Positions 28,842 through 37,656 of a stretch of DNA of 64,000 nucleotides are shown here, in pieces (the first letter of the stretch is position 1; the number at the start of each line of letters is the position of its first letter). The notes under the pieces were generated by a model. It ran no database searches and was not told the DNA's origin. It saw nothing but the letters and a program-made list of their open reading frames with translations. The stretch is from Symsagittifera roscoffensis (Eukaryota > Xenacoelomorpha > Acoela > Convolutidae), in NCBI RefSeq assembly GCF_963678635.1, contig NC_087062.1:63273253-63337252 (forward strand). Direction: 5' to 3'. Made by a program: the position numbers and the translations under genes.

Positions 28842-29950
28842 ATTAACTTGGGAGACGTTCCCTCAAAATCCGATCCCGCCACGATGACCACCCTCGCAGC
28901 GGCTGGATCTGCTCTGTCATAAACTGCCAAGGTCTTGGCCAGCTGTGTGTTCCCGCAGGGTTTCCCGTATCTAGGATCGTCTGCTAATCTCTCACCCTCA
29001 TAAGCGGCGTCCCGTAGTTCCATTTCCCTTGGGTCCAGCAGTTTGTCCACCACCCTCAACTGTGCTGGAGTTGCCAACCTAATCCTGGCAATGCTGGTTC
29101 GATGCTTGGGAGGCTCCACCACGAGTCCCGGACTCCCCAGCGACTTGAGAGGCCTATAGTTGATGGGTCCCATGACCGATTTCGTGGGAATCCCAGTCAG
29201 ATCCGCTGTCTCCATTATTTTCGCTCTTGAGAAATGCATCTCGTGAGCCTTCAGCCAGTCCACGCACTGGTGTCTACCCAAGTCTTCGCGTGACACCCGC
29301 TCAATACCCAAAGCTTCCGCCAACTCTTGCCTGCACTCCAGATCTTCCAAGTCCAGCTCTTTCACCTTCTCCACATATCTCGACCTACTGGTCTCCGCTG
29401 GCCTCTCCAGTTTCTTTTTCTCCGCCACCACCACCGAGGATATTACTGAACCCTGAGGAGTTGATGACGTTGCCTCCTCGGCCTCCATGGGTGCGGCGCC
29501 TGGCAACCTGGTCCGGCTGCTCCTCGAACTGTCTCTAGAATCGGCCGTCGCTCCCAGGCGACTGGACAAAGCTCTCGGGTTGAAGAAGGGTGGATTTGGG
29601 GGTGGTCCGAACGTGACTTGGGCCGTCTCTAGCAACTCTGCCTCGAACGCGCTTATGTGCCTTTGGAAGACATCATTTATCCACTCTACCCCCCTGGGCC
29701 TGTCAAAGTGAATCCCGTCCGAGAATGCATCGTCGGGGAAAGCAGATCGCTCCATCTGCTCGGCTACGTCCAGTAGTCCAACGGGGAGGACGCTCCTTTG
29801 GTGTATCTGCCTGATTATTTCATTCAGGTTTCGCACCTTCGTGTTCATCTCCATCGCATGTTGATCCGCTTTCATGTTATAAGGAATGGTGCACAGCGTG
29901 AGAATGGCAGGATCCATTTGAATCCGCAATTCCTCAAGAATGCAGCTCAT
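28775..29950 (-). CDS. E1 accessory polyprotein: end of SGNH hydrolase domain and linker (391 codons)
   Basis: Residues 1-110 continue the SGNH/GDSL fold started in 29947-30738. The strand PAILTLCTIPYN is followed by helices, and then DGIHFDRPRG supplies the Asp-x-x-His of block V (D78, H81). A disordered Pro/Ser-rich region (about 110-190) follows, then a charged helical part, and finally the AGSDFEG strand. Its ATG overlaps the stop of the previous ORF as ATGA (29950-29947). The fold would otherwise be cut in the middle, so either a real reinitiation/frameshift or a one-base mutation operates here. SGNH enzymes hydrolyse esters; the substrate is unknown. Confidence 0.65.
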   Translation of the reverse strand: MSCILEELRIQMDPAILTLCTIPYNMKADQHAMEMNTKVRNLNEIIRQIHQRSVLPVGLLDVAEQMERSAFPDDAFSDGIHFDRPRGVEWINDVFQRHISAFEAELLETAQVTFGPPPNPPFFNPRALSSRLGATADSRDSSRSSRTRLPGAAPMEAEEATSSTPQGSVISSVVVAEKKKLERPAETSRSRYVEKVKELDLEDLECRQELAEALGIERVSREDLGRHQCVDWLKAHEMHFSRAKIMETADLTGIPTKSVMGPINYRPLKSLGSPGLVVEPPKHRTSIARIRLATPAQLRVVDKLLDPREMELRDAAYEGERLADDPRYGKPCGNTQLAKTLAVYDRADPAAARVVIVAGSDFEGTSPKLIWPEILIYSLPGAEQNQMLTWW

Positions 29951-30738
29951 CTTGTCATGCAGCCTCGTACCTTCCTTGCCTCCCCCCTGGACACGTCATT
30001 CGTCCCGACCATCAGAGTTACCGTGTATACTCTTGCCATCCCTAGCATCTCAAGTGTTGCCAACATCTGTGGCGTCGCAGCTCCAGCGAAACTCAAGATC
30101 CCCGTTTGCCAATGGGATTGAATCCGGGTCAGCACCCGCAACAAGCTGTCCCCAATGATCAGGTGGACCGCCCCCTCAGGCACACGTGGCTGCGTGAGGT
30201 ATTCCACCCAAGCCGCGTCATGGAAGCAATCACTCCTGTCTCTCTGCGCCGTGCTCCAATCCATCCGATTGTGCCTGTGGTATCTGCCTTCTGTATTCTT
30301 CTTGTAACTTGAGATCACCACACTCCTGACAGGTTGCTCCCTCCACGTCGAGGGTAGCTCCACTCTTGCTGGACTCTCACGACTCCTTAGCTGTAGCCTC
30401 TCGTTCAATTCTTTCAGTCGTGACGAGCTACCGCTCACCTGACTACTACTCGGGGTTGAACTTGGGGTATATCCAGGCAGCGCGACGTCCATCAATGGGC
30501 GTATTATTTGTGTCTCTAGGCCACGCAGGGAGGACGTTGATTCAGTTGGTATCCACACCTCCAACCCCTCATTCATATGTTCTTGAGCACGCCCGATCAA
30601 GGTTAAATCGTCCCTTCGATCTAGGAGCTTCGTCCACCTCCATACGCGACTCTGGCCTTGAGCCGGTAACCATCCGCTCTTTGGGCATAGCCCCTTTCTG
30701 CATGTCAAGCTCGCGTTGTCGTTGCTGGATCCTCTCAA
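29947..30738 (-). CDS. E1 accessory polyprotein: start of SGNH/GDSL hydrolase domain
   Basis: After a Ser/Pro-rich N-terminal part, residues 192-250 carry HLIIGDSLLRVL (block I; nucleophile S198 in GDS) and VTLMVGTNDVSRG (block III, G-x-N-D, N247). With the DGIH of the next segment all four catalytic positions are present. GDSL-type esterase domains occur in a few retroelement lineages, such as CR1-like LINEs and some Penelope-like giant elements. In an LTR element behind pol this is unusual. The first ~90 codons overlap the previous ORF in another frame; the real join is probably near 30600. Confidence 0.7.
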   Translation of the reverse strand: MRGSSNDNASLTCRKGLCPKSGWLPAQGQSRVWRWTKLLDRRDDLTLIGRAQEHMNEGLEVWIPTESTSSLRGLETQIIRPLMDVALPGYTPSSTPSSSQVSGSSSRLKELNERLQLRSRESPARVELPSTWREQPVRSVVISSYKKNTEGRYHRHNRMDWSTAQRDRSDCFHDAAWVEYLTQPRVPEGAVHLIIGDSLLRVLTRIQSHWQTGILSFAGAATPQMLATLEMLGMARVYTVTLMVGTNDVSRGEARKVRGCMTR

Positions 30739-31390
30739 GCTCCGACTTCAGCTGCTCACAATTCGCGGCATTCTCTCGTACTTTTTGTTCTTGTAGATGC
30801 TCAGCTTTCAACATATCCAGTTCCCTCCGCGCTTGGTCCTTCTCGACGATCGCTTGATTCCTCTCAAGTTTCGCCTGATCTCTCTCAAGCTTCGCTTGAT
30901 CCCGGTCGAGGTTCGCCTTGTTCCTCTCCCGCTGAGTCCTCTCAAGTTCTCTCTTCATGATACTGAGGTCTAGATACGCTTCCCCCGTTTGTTGCGCTCG
31001 CGACATCGATGGCATCTTACTCGTGCTCTGGCCTGTAGATCTGGCTGATGGTCTGATCGGTAGTGGGAACTCCCCTGCGCCATACTCGGTATTGTTGCTC
31101 AAGCCAGAGTTCCTTGCCAAGTCGAATCCCCTTATTCCTCCATCCACATTCCAGGACAGCCATCTGGTTTGCTCTTGGTTGGATATTCCATCGGTGGTGT
31201 AGCCGACCATCAAAACCGCTTCTGTTGCAGACTCCCGGCATTCGCCCTGTTCCTCCAACTGGAGGATGGCATTCAGCATCACCGCCATTTTCTCATCCAC
31301 TTGAGTGTAATCCCTCAGGCGTCTGTACAACTCATCAATAGTGGGCCTTTTCGGAGCCGATGGCATGGACTTCCAGAATCGATCTGCCAT
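30569..31390 (-). CDS. E1 accessory polyprotein N-terminus with coiled coil (273 codons)
   Basis: Probably the true start of the accessory ORF. The ATG at 31390-31388 follows a 3'-splice-site-like TTACAG (31393-31398) by two bases. Residues 1-75 form a small helical region (TIDELYRRLRDYTQVDEKMA). Residues ~148-235 are a strong coiled coil with a seven-residue Asp-Gln-Ala-Lys-Leu-Glu-Arg repeat, DRDQAKLERDQAKLERNQA. Repeat expansion at the DNA level is visible as CTCTCAAG(T/C)TTCGC units (30850-30925). Coiled coils usually drive oligomerisation. The C-terminal 40 residues are acidic/basic linker. Confidence 0.65.
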   Translation of the reverse strand: MADRFWKSMPSAPKRPTIDELYRRLRDYTQVDEKMAVMLNAILQLEEQGECRESATEAVLMVGYTTDGISNQEQTRWLSWNVDGGIRGFDLARNSGLSNNTEYGAGEFPLPIRPSARSTGQSTSKMPSMSRAQQTGEAYLDLSIMKRELERTQRERNKANLDRDQAKLERDQAKLERNQAIVEKDQARRELDMLKAEHLQEQKVRENAANCEQLKSELERIQQRQRELDMQKGAMPKERMVTGSRPESRMEVDEAPRSKGRFNLDRACSRTYE

Positions 31391-31899
31391 TTCTGTAACT
31401 TCCAGGTGATCTTGAGTATTAGCAACTTGAGTTTTACCTGAGCAACTTGAGTTTTACCTGAGCAACTTGAGTATTACCTTAGCAACTTGAGTATTAACTT
31501 CTTGAAGCGTTGTTCAACTTGCGTTTTCGTTCAAGGACTTCCTTTCTTTCAATTGAATGCAGTTGGGTAGTCAATTTGACTTTACCAAATCAATCTGAAA
31601 ATAACACCCGATTTTTAGACTAACAGGCTATGTTCCTAACCTAAAAACCCCCTTTGCCACTATAGTTAAAACTTTTTCCTATTCGTCCTACTAAAATAGT
31701 TCAAATGGAAATTTTCTAAAAGCATGCAGATTCATTTTATGTTTTAGCACCATCAATCATTTAAAATTTATTGTCATGCCAATCGCCTTTAAGATCCTTT
31801 TACCTGTTTTGTACCCCCACACCTAACTCGAGATTCTCCCCTCACACCTAACTCGAGATTCTCCCCTCATACCCAACTCGAGACCACCGTGTACCCGAC
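31391..31899 (-). promoter_or_regulatory. Non-coding gap between the macro ORF and the accessory ORF, with two short tandem repeats
   Basis: No ORF spans this ~0.5 kb. Positions 31411-31500 hold about four 20-bp units of AGCAACTTGAGTTTTACCT type. Positions 31818-31885 hold three ~26-bp units with CTAACTCGAGATTCTCCCCT. Both repeats carry the CTTGAG/CTCGAG hexamer frequent across E1. The TTACAG at the right place before the accessory ATG suggests a spliced subgenomic message, as for env in retroviruses. This is inference. Confidence 0.5.
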
Positions 31900-32691
31900 T
31901 CAGGCGATGCTCAAGTAGTATTTCTTATGAAGATGTACCATTATCTCAGTTTCTGCGAAGACCACGTGTAGGATAGCGTACAATTCCCTTGGGCTCAATT
32001 TGCCCCTGTTTGGGTCATACACTGGCATTGAGACCTCCGTTATCCCTCTTTCAATCATGAAGTCTCGTAGTCTTGTTAGTGCCAACATCACGTGTTCGGG
32101 ATCGATCGTGTTCCTGTCATTGACCCTCGTCACTAGGAAGCACAGGTATTTGTCCGGGACTTGTGCTACTGATGGTGGAAGCGCAGCCATTCCTCCCAGC
32201 CCTGGTCTCTGTCTAAACAGAAACTCCACATTCTGGTACTCTCTCTTGAAGTCAGCCTCCAGTCTTGATTTGAAACTCATGTCCGCCGTGATACAGATTG
32301 CGCTAGTCCTGTTTGACAGAATGAAGTCACTATCCGTTATCAGGATATTTTCCGAGTATTCGTTTGGTATTTCAAACTTCGTTTTGAAATTCCGTCCTAT
32401 GGTAGACTCGGCCTCCTCCCCATCCAGTTCCAGTCCGCTCGTCTCTCTCACTTCCCTGAGTTTCTTTATCATTAAATTTTCGGTGTGGGTAAGTCCTACC
32501 CCCACTCCCCGGACAAAAATGTTTATCGACGTCCCCGTCGATGATGCTGGGTCTGAATTATCTGGTGGAATGTCGAGCGGGCTGTCTGTTGCCGTCCAGC
32601 AGAAAAGAGCATTCTCCGTTTTCATGAGCTTTCCCCCATGATATGTCAACTTGTTGTATGCTTTGTCCTTCGTCGCTTCCGTTCTTGACAT
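31900..32691 (-). CDS. E1 macro-domain ORF (263 codons)
   Basis: Residues ~115-260 match the macro domain of the TARG1/OARD1-ALC1 type. A strand with TSAICITADMSFKSRLEADF corresponds to the ligand-binding loop region. Then KYLCFLVTRVNDRNTI, a helix LALTRLRDFMIERGI, and the strand EVSMPVYDPNRGKL corresponds to the SMPxIGxGxDxL catalytic loop. The domain ends with VFAETEIMVHLHKKYY. Macro domains bind or hydrolyse ADP-ribose. Here the glycine-rich catalytic loop is replaced by YDPNRGKL and the usual catalytic Asp and Lys are not evident, so binding without hydrolysis is more likely. The first 134 bases overlap the end of pol in the +1 frame, so expression could be by frameshift or own initiation. 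The ORF is intact. Confidence 0.7.
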   Translation of the reverse strand: MSRTEATKDKAYNKLTYHGGKLMKTENALFCWTATDSPLDIPPDNSDPASSTGTSINIFVRGVGVGLTHTENLMIKKLREVRETSGLELDGEEAESTIGRNFKTKFEIPNEYSENILITDSDFILSNRTSAICITADMSFKSRLEADFKREYQNVEFLFRQRPGLGGMAALPPSVAQVPDKYLCFLVTRVNDRNTIDPEHVMLALTRLRDFMIERGITEVSMPVYDPNRGKLSPRELYAILHVVFAETEIMVHLHKKYYLSIA

Positions 32692-33430
32692 CGCGCATCC
32701 ATTCTAATATCCTCAGGTTCGTATTCTCCCTCCTCTCTATCTCGCTCGGTTCTAATTCCGTCTCCCGCTCCGGTGTCGAGTAGTCTTCCTGTGGGTAATG
32801 TTCATTATCATTGATGATTTGCCATTCACCATCTGCCGCCAGCTCGCCCACACTTAGTAGTTCTTTGCCTAGGTCGTCGGGCTGTATCTTATCAATCAGG
32901 AAATCGTCCCCGTACCTGTTATACCTCATGCCTGTTCGTTTGCGATTGCCACTCCTTGTCCCCGCTGATAAGTCTGGTTCTGTCCACTTCGGCACCTCAC
33001 CTTGCTCCGGATCGTTCCAGTCTTCTTCCACAAAAAATTCCGCTTCAGAGTCCGCTTCTATTTTTTCATTGTCATCCAAACTCAAGTTCTCATTGCCATC
33101 ATTCTTCTCTCTGATGCCTTTTTCGTTCACTTCACATGCTGGCTCCACCAGTAGGTACTCGAGTCCCTCCATGTCCTTTGGTATACACCAGTCCTCTGGG
33201 GATGGGACATGAGGCTTCAGGTTCTCATAATGTGCTGCTCGCCCAGTACTCAAGCGGTAGAATCGTCCTTGTTGATGTACTTCCGTTATCATGAAAGGTC
33301 CTCTCCATTTCTTGAGCAGTTTCTTCGTCCCTTTGGGCGGTATGACATTCTGGAAAACCCACACGTACTGGCCCACTTCATATGGCTTCGCCTGTAATAT
33401 CCTTTCATCATATTTCTCGCGCTTGCGCAT
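32558..33430 (-). CDS. E1 pol: integrase C-terminal (GPY/F-like) domain and tail
   Basis: Residues 10-75 carry the module typical of Ty3/gypsy integrase ends: VGQYVWVFQNVIPPKG, KKWRGPFMITEV with the GPF signature, and YRLSTGRAAHYENLKPH. A ~200-residue acidic tail (DSEAEFFVEEDWNDPE) follows; it has no chromodomain. Comparison with the uninterrupted E2 reading at 54767-55168 shows that the ATG here is artificial. A TAG at 33525 and a one-base shift near 33435 separate it from the integrase core. Confidence 0.75.
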   Translation of the reverse strand: MRKREKYDERILQAKPYEVGQYVWVFQNVIPPKGTKKLLKKWRGPFMITEVHQQGRFYRLSTGRAAHYENLKPHVPSPEDWCIPKDMEGLEYLLVEPACEVNEKGIREKNDGNENLSLDDNEKIEADSEAEFFVEEDWNDPEQGEVPKWTEPDLSAGTRSGNRKRTGMRYNRYGDDFLIDKIQPDDLGKELLSVGELAADGEWQIINDNEHYPQEDYSTPERETELEPSEIERRENTNLRILEWMRDVKNGSDEGQSIQQVDISWGKAHENGECSFLLDGNRQPARHSTR

Positions 33431-33524
33431 TGTTCCTCCTGCATAACTCGTTTATTTCCTGCTGTCTCCTGATCGCTTCTTTCACGTAAGCTTGAGGCGA
33501 CGTCCTCTTCCCTTTGTATTCCGG

Positions 33525-34427
33525 CTAGAAGAATGTCAGGGGCATTGCTCTCTCTCTGCCTGTCAACATCATGAAAGGACTGATGCCCGTTGTTGAGTGT
33601 TGAGTACTGTTGTATGCCCCTACGACTTGCGGCAGATATTTATCCCAGTCTGTCATGTATCTTGAGCAGTATACCCTCAGCATATTCACCAACGTTCTAT
33701 TCTGTCTCTCTACCAGCCCGTTGGTCTGAGGATGGTAAGTTGTCGAGTGTGATTGAGCAATGTGTGACCTCTTCATTAATTCTTTAGTCAAGTCCCCCAC
33801 AAAGGCCTTGGCGTTGTCTGACTGAAAAGTCATTGGACAACCATACCTCGATATCCAATGGGTTATCAAGTGGTCACAAGTCTCCTCTGCCGAAGCTGTC
33901 TGACACGGCACCGCTTCTGCCAGCTTTGTGATGTGGTCAATTATAACCAGTATCTGGTTATACCCCGACTCCGTCATGCAGATCTTCTGATTGTCTATCT
34001 GCACCACTTCATTAAATTCCGAGCTTTCCACCGACTTGAGTGGGAATTTCATCTTCCTTGGGTCTTTCACTTGCAGGCATGCCAGGCATGCATTCACCCA
34101 CCTCTCGCAAGCTTTCCTCAATCCTGGCCAATCGAACCTGTGAAGTAATCTTTGTTGCACCTTGTCTATCCCCTGGTGCCCCATTTGATCGTGCGATCTG
34201 AACAGCACCACTGTCTGATACAATTGCGGTAATATGATGAGGTTGTGTTTGTGTAATACCTTCTCCTCGTCTTTTCTCTTGCATGCTACCACCCCGTCAG
34301 CTGTGTGATAGAGTAACTCTTTCCTTTCTTTGTAGAACTGGCTCAGGATCTTGTAGCTGTCTTCTTCAAGTTCCCCTTTCTCCTTGGACCCCATTTGGAT
34401 CCATTTGGAGAGGTTACATCTTGTCAT
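33525..34427 (-). CDS. E1 integrase (zinc and DDE catalytic domains)
   Basis: Integrase inserts the cDNA into host chromosomes. The zinc-binding HHCC motif is seen as H79, H84, C114 and C117 (SHDQMGHQG...NACLACL). The core has D145 (VVQIDNQ), D204 (FQSDNAKAF) and E240 (NGLVERQNR), a D-58-D-35-E spacing as expected. The product stops at 33525 by a Tyr-to-stop change relative to E2. Its apparent start lies after a 5-bp deletion near 34410 relative to E2, which removed it from the pol frame. Confidence 0.85.
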   Translation of the reverse strand: MTRCNLSKWIQMGSKEKGELEEDSYKILSQFYKERKELLYHTADGVVACKRKDEEKVLHKHNLIILPQLYQTVVLFRSHDQMGHQGIDKVQQRLLHRFDWPGLRKACERWVNACLACLQVKDPRKMKFPLKSVESSEFNEVVQIDNQKICMTESGYNQILVIIDHITKLAEAVPCQTASAEETCDHLITHWISRYGCPMTFQSDNAKAFVGDLTKELMKRSHIAQSHSTTYHPQTNGLVERQNRTLVNMLRVYCSRYMTDWDKYLPQVVGAYNSTQHSTTGISPFMMLTGRERAMPLTFF

Positions 34428-34689
34428 TCTTCTGCGCTCTTATTAGGTCCGACAGCCTATATCTCGCCTTGACATGTTCCTTCAGTGCCATGATCTGTCC
34501 ATTCATTTCCCCAGGGTTGTGGATGTCGTCATTCAGCTTCACGCATACTATCATCTTTACTATCTTCATGTCATCTTCTGGCACCAGATTTGTTCTGACA
34601 TTTGAGTTGCATGATAGTTCCCTGAATGGTTTCCTCGAAACTGCAATCCTTTCAAGTTCTTCACCTCCTCGTACTTCCTGTACGTCCAA
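34414..34689 (-). CDS. E1 pol linker between RNase H and integrase
   Basis: Ninety-one codons (SRKPFRELSCNSNVRTNL; IVCVKLNDDIHNPGEMNG) form the tether/N-terminal extension between RNase H and integrase. The corresponding E2 region 53640-53930 runs on into the integrase. In E1 a frameshift with 34739 and a 5-bp loss near 34410 isolate it. Confidence 0.6.
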   Translation of the reverse strand: MDVQEVRGGEELERIAVSRKPFRELSCNSNVRTNLVPEDDMKIVKMIVCVKLNDDIHNPGEMNGQIMALKEHVKARYRLSDLIRAQKNDKM

Positions 34690-34738
34690 GTTGAAGGTTC
34701 CTGAGGACGGATCTGTTTGTAATTCCCTGTCGCGGTGT

Positions 34739-37090
34739 CTAATCTTTTTCTTCTGCCAATATCATGCAGAGACTATCTTGATTGTCACTGCTCTCGTCCG
34801 AGTCCTCATCCCATATTTCACACTCCCCGGACAAATTTCCTCCTTCAGTATTTCCTTCCTCCGTGGACTTGGACCGCTCCCCGGACTCTTGACCTAGTCC
34901 CAGGTATTCAGCCTCTTCCTTGAACTCCACTCTCTTTTTCCTAACCCGAGTCTGTTCAAGTATGTCGGCTGGGATTTTTTCAACCAGTGACTGCACCACT
35001 TCCTTCCCATCAGGGTTAGTCACCTTCGAGGTATTTCCATCACTAACTATCCCACTCTTTCGCAGTATTGTGACCTCAGGTTCCTCCTGACTATTTTCTT
35101 GGATCACGGGCTTATCATCTGCTAGTTTCTCGAGTAACCTCTCTAAATCATCGTCTATTTGTGCCTCTCCCGTCTCCACCTGGTTAAGATCATAGCCTTT
35201 TGCTTTGAGCGTCTCCCTCACGATCTTTGACTTGAGCATTATTCCTATCGGCATCCCTCGGTTCTTTTTCAAGATTTTTTTCTCCGGAGTTTCTTTTGGT
35301 AATTCGGGGTGATCTTCTATTAGTTTGCCTGATTTGTCCAACCATCTCGTGAGTGGAAGACTGTCGTACGTTTTCTTGTCCATGAAGGAGAAGCCATCCT
35401 TGATCTCAGGTCTATCTGCCTCCCTCTGTTCTTGTCTCTCGTAGAACTCCGTCTTCTTGCTCAAGCTGTCAGCGTTTTGATGTTTGTCTCGTGTTCTATG
35501 CTCAATTATGATGTCGTATCCGTCCAGGCGAACTATCCACCTCCCAATGTAACTTTGGTCCATTGAGTACGTTTTCAGCCAGCTTAGTGCCCTGTTGTCG
35601 ACTCGCAGCTTGAATGGCTCGCTGCCTAGGTATGCTCTATATTTCTCGACAAAGGTAACCACCGCGAACATCTCCGCTTTCGGTGCCCCGTACTTCATTT
35701 CCGTGTCACTTAGGACTTTGCTCCCGTACGCTATTGGTCTCAAGACTGTCTTCCCGTTCCACTCTTGTTTCTGATGGAGAATTCCAGAAATAGCTACTAC
35801 CGACGCATTCGTATCCAGCACGTACATCCCTTTCTCTGTTGGCATCCCTAGTACTGGTGCCTCGCACAACTCTTTCTTTATTCTCTGGAATGCCTCTTCT
35901 GCTGCGTTGTTCCACGTGAACTTCTTGCCCTTGTGTCTCATTAACTGTTGCATCGGGTAAACCTTGTCTGCATAGCCTTTGATGAATTCTCTGTAGTAAT
36001 TTGCAAAACCCAGGAAGCTCATCATTTGGTGTTCCATTTTTGGCGATTTCCAAGTTAGAACTGCTTCTACTGCGTCTGGATCTGGTCTGATGCCGTGTCT
36101 GTCCACCATCCCGCCCAAGTATTTTTTCGAATCCTTGAGTATCTCACACTTTGATGGTTTGCACTTTAGCCCCGACCTCTTCATACACGCAAATACTTCG
36201 TCAAGTCTCTCAATGTGGTCTTCCAGTGTGGGTGTCGCTATTACCACGTCATCCACATAGCACATTACCAGATTGCCGTACTTCTTCGTCACGCCTATCA
36301 GCGCGTGTGCCATCAACCGCTGAAAGGTGGCAGTGGCATTGCAAAGACCAAATGGCATCCGTTTCCATTGAAACAGACCCAACTCGCAGGCAAACCCTGT
36401 CTTGTCCCTGTCCTGCTTCCTGAGTGGTACCTGCCAAAATGCCAAACCTAAATCAGGAGTCGTAAAAAACTTTGCATCACCTAACTTCGAGAGGCTCTCA
36501 TCGATCCTAGGTATGGGATAGGCATCCTTCACCGTGACGGAGTTCAGGTATCGAAAGTCACAACAAAACCTCAACTGGTCGCCTTTCTTTTTGGCCATCA
36601 CTAATCCACACGCCCACGGTGATTTGGATGGTTCTATCATATCATACTCTAGTAGCGTTTCAATCTCCTTTCTACACGCATCCGATTTGTGTGGGGTCAT
36701 GCGCCTCGCCCCCTCCCTGTGCGGTATTGCGTTTTCCTCAAGTTCTATTTCATGCTCAACAAAATTACAACACCCGATGTCTGCCTTATGTCTTGAAAAA
36801 ACTTCCTCGTTCCGTTCTAGTACGTCCTTGATGGCTTCGAGCTGTTCGTCCGTTAACTTGCCTCTTAAATGTTCAATTTCCGGTAGGACCGGTTTATCAC
36901 TCTGCATTCTATCTAGTTTGGGCCGTTCCGGGAAATTCGAACAGCTCGAGAGCCCATCGTCTGTCTCTAACTTAAGTGACTTCACAAGACTTGATGAACT
37001 TTTTATTTTCTTCAATCGTCTCAAGATACAAATTCTGTCCCTATGATGGGGACAATCAACAACTTCATTTTGTTTATGGTTTTCAGTCAT
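34739..37090 (-). CDS. E1 reverse transcriptase-RNase H (783 codons)
   Basis: Ty3/gypsy-type RT begins near residue 130. The motifs are LLEYDMIEPSKSPWACGLVM, LRFCCDFRYLNSVT, TTPDLGLAFWQVPL with catalytic D213, MPFGLCNATATFQRLM, and CYVDDVVIATP with D280/D281. RNase H follows: YVLDTNASVVAI, EMFAVV (E473), LRVDNRALSWL (D498) and HQNADSLS (D541). The first RNase H catalytic Asp is Asn (N428; codon AAT), whereas E2 has GAT, so RNase H of this copy should be impaired. Residues 560-783 are a charged linker of unknown role. It is the longest intact pol segment. Confidence 0.9.
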   Translation of the reverse strand: MTENHKQNEVVDCPHHRDRICILRRLKKIKSSSSLVKSLKLETDDGLSSCSNFPERPKLDRMQSDKPVLPEIEHLRGKLTDEQLEAIKDVLERNEEVFSRHKADIGCCNFVEHEIELEENAIPHREGARRMTPHKSDACRKEIETLLEYDMIEPSKSPWACGLVMAKKKGDQLRFCCDFRYLNSVTVKDAYPIPRIDESLSKLGDAKFFTTPDLGLAFWQVPLRKQDRDKTGFACELGLFQWKRMPFGLCNATATFQRLMAHALIGVTKKYGNLVMCYVDDVVIATPTLEDHIERLDEVFACMKRSGLKCKPSKCEILKDSKKYLGGMVDRHGIRPDPDAVEAVLTWKSPKMEHQMMSFLGFANYYREFIKGYADKVYPMQQLMRHKGKKFTWNNAAEEAFQRIKKELCEAPVLGMPTEKGMYVLDTNASVVAISGILHQKQEWNGKTVLRPIAYGSKVLSDTEMKYGAPKAEMFAVVTFVEKYRAYLGSEPFKLRVDNRALSWLKTYSMDQSYIGRWIVRLDGYDIIIEHRTRDKHQNADSLSKKTEFYERQEQREADRPEIKDGFSFMDKKTYDSLPLTRWLDKSGKLIEDHPELPKETPEKKILKKNRGMPIGIMLKSKIVRETLKAKGYDLNQVETGEAQIDDDLERLLEKLADDKPVIQENSQEEPEVTILRKSGIVSDGNTSKVTNPDGKEVVQSLVEKIPADILEQTRVRKKRVEFKEEAEYLGLGQESGERSKSTEEGNTEGGNLSGECEIWDEDSDESSDNQDSLCMILAEEKD

Positions 37091-37218
37091 TTCATATCGA
37101 GTTTTTACGGGTTAAGCATATCCCAGTTTCCTCCCCCTCTGTATCGTGATTGGTATGTCAAAGGTATTCAACAAGACACTCACGCAGAGACCGCTCTTCG
37201 TTATCGAGAAGGATCTTC

Positions 37219-37656
37219 CTAAAACAGCAGTACTTTGACTATTTGGATTATGCATACCTGCTTGTTGTCACTTAGTTCATTGTAATTTGTCGTTCGTAAG
37301 CTTACGATCGCCGCTTTGTTTGCCTTTAGCCTCACTCTCCTACTCAAGAATACCGTTGCTTTGGTGTCATTTGTCACATTTACCGGTTTGATTGCGTACC
37401 TCCTATCCGGGTTCCGTATCCTGAACATTACGTTGTTTAGATCGATCGCTACATCAAAGTTCCTGATGAAGTCTCTGCCTAAAATGAATTGGTCAGACTC
37501 ATCTAGATTTTCTACCACAAGAAAGCTCATCCACAGATTGCGTTCCCCCAGATTTAGGGCTATTATCGGCGTTCTGCCCAACAACCGCAGCGCCCCTTTG
37601 TTTGCAGCTGACAACTGTATTCTTGAATCTATCAAATCATTTTTGTCGAAGCCCAT
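37219..37656 (-). CDS. E1 protease C-terminal half
   Basis: It encodes the second half of a retropepsin-like aspartic protease. FLVVENLDESDQFILGRDFI holds the hydrophobic-hydrophobic-Gly ILGRD motif, about 80 residues after the DTGA of the preceding segment. Its start overlaps 37632-38258 in another frame, a one-base shift near 37650 dividing the enzyme. A KQVCI-type strand ends it just before pol; E2 shows the frame continuing towards RT. Confidence 0.65.
   Translation of the reverse strand: MGFDKNDLIDSRIQLSAANKGALRLLGRTPIIALNLGERNLWMSFLVVENLDESDQFILGRDFIRNFDVAIDLNNVMFRIRNPDRRYAIKPVNVTNDTKATVFLSRRVRLKANKAAIVSLRTTNYNELSDNKQVCIIQIVKVLLF

Noticed and set aside
22506-31390. Accessory region as an envelope gene
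   Set aside because: No signal peptide, cleavage site, fusion peptide or C-terminal membrane anchor is visible, and the product is far larger than env proteins. The GDSL and coiled-coil content points elsewhere.
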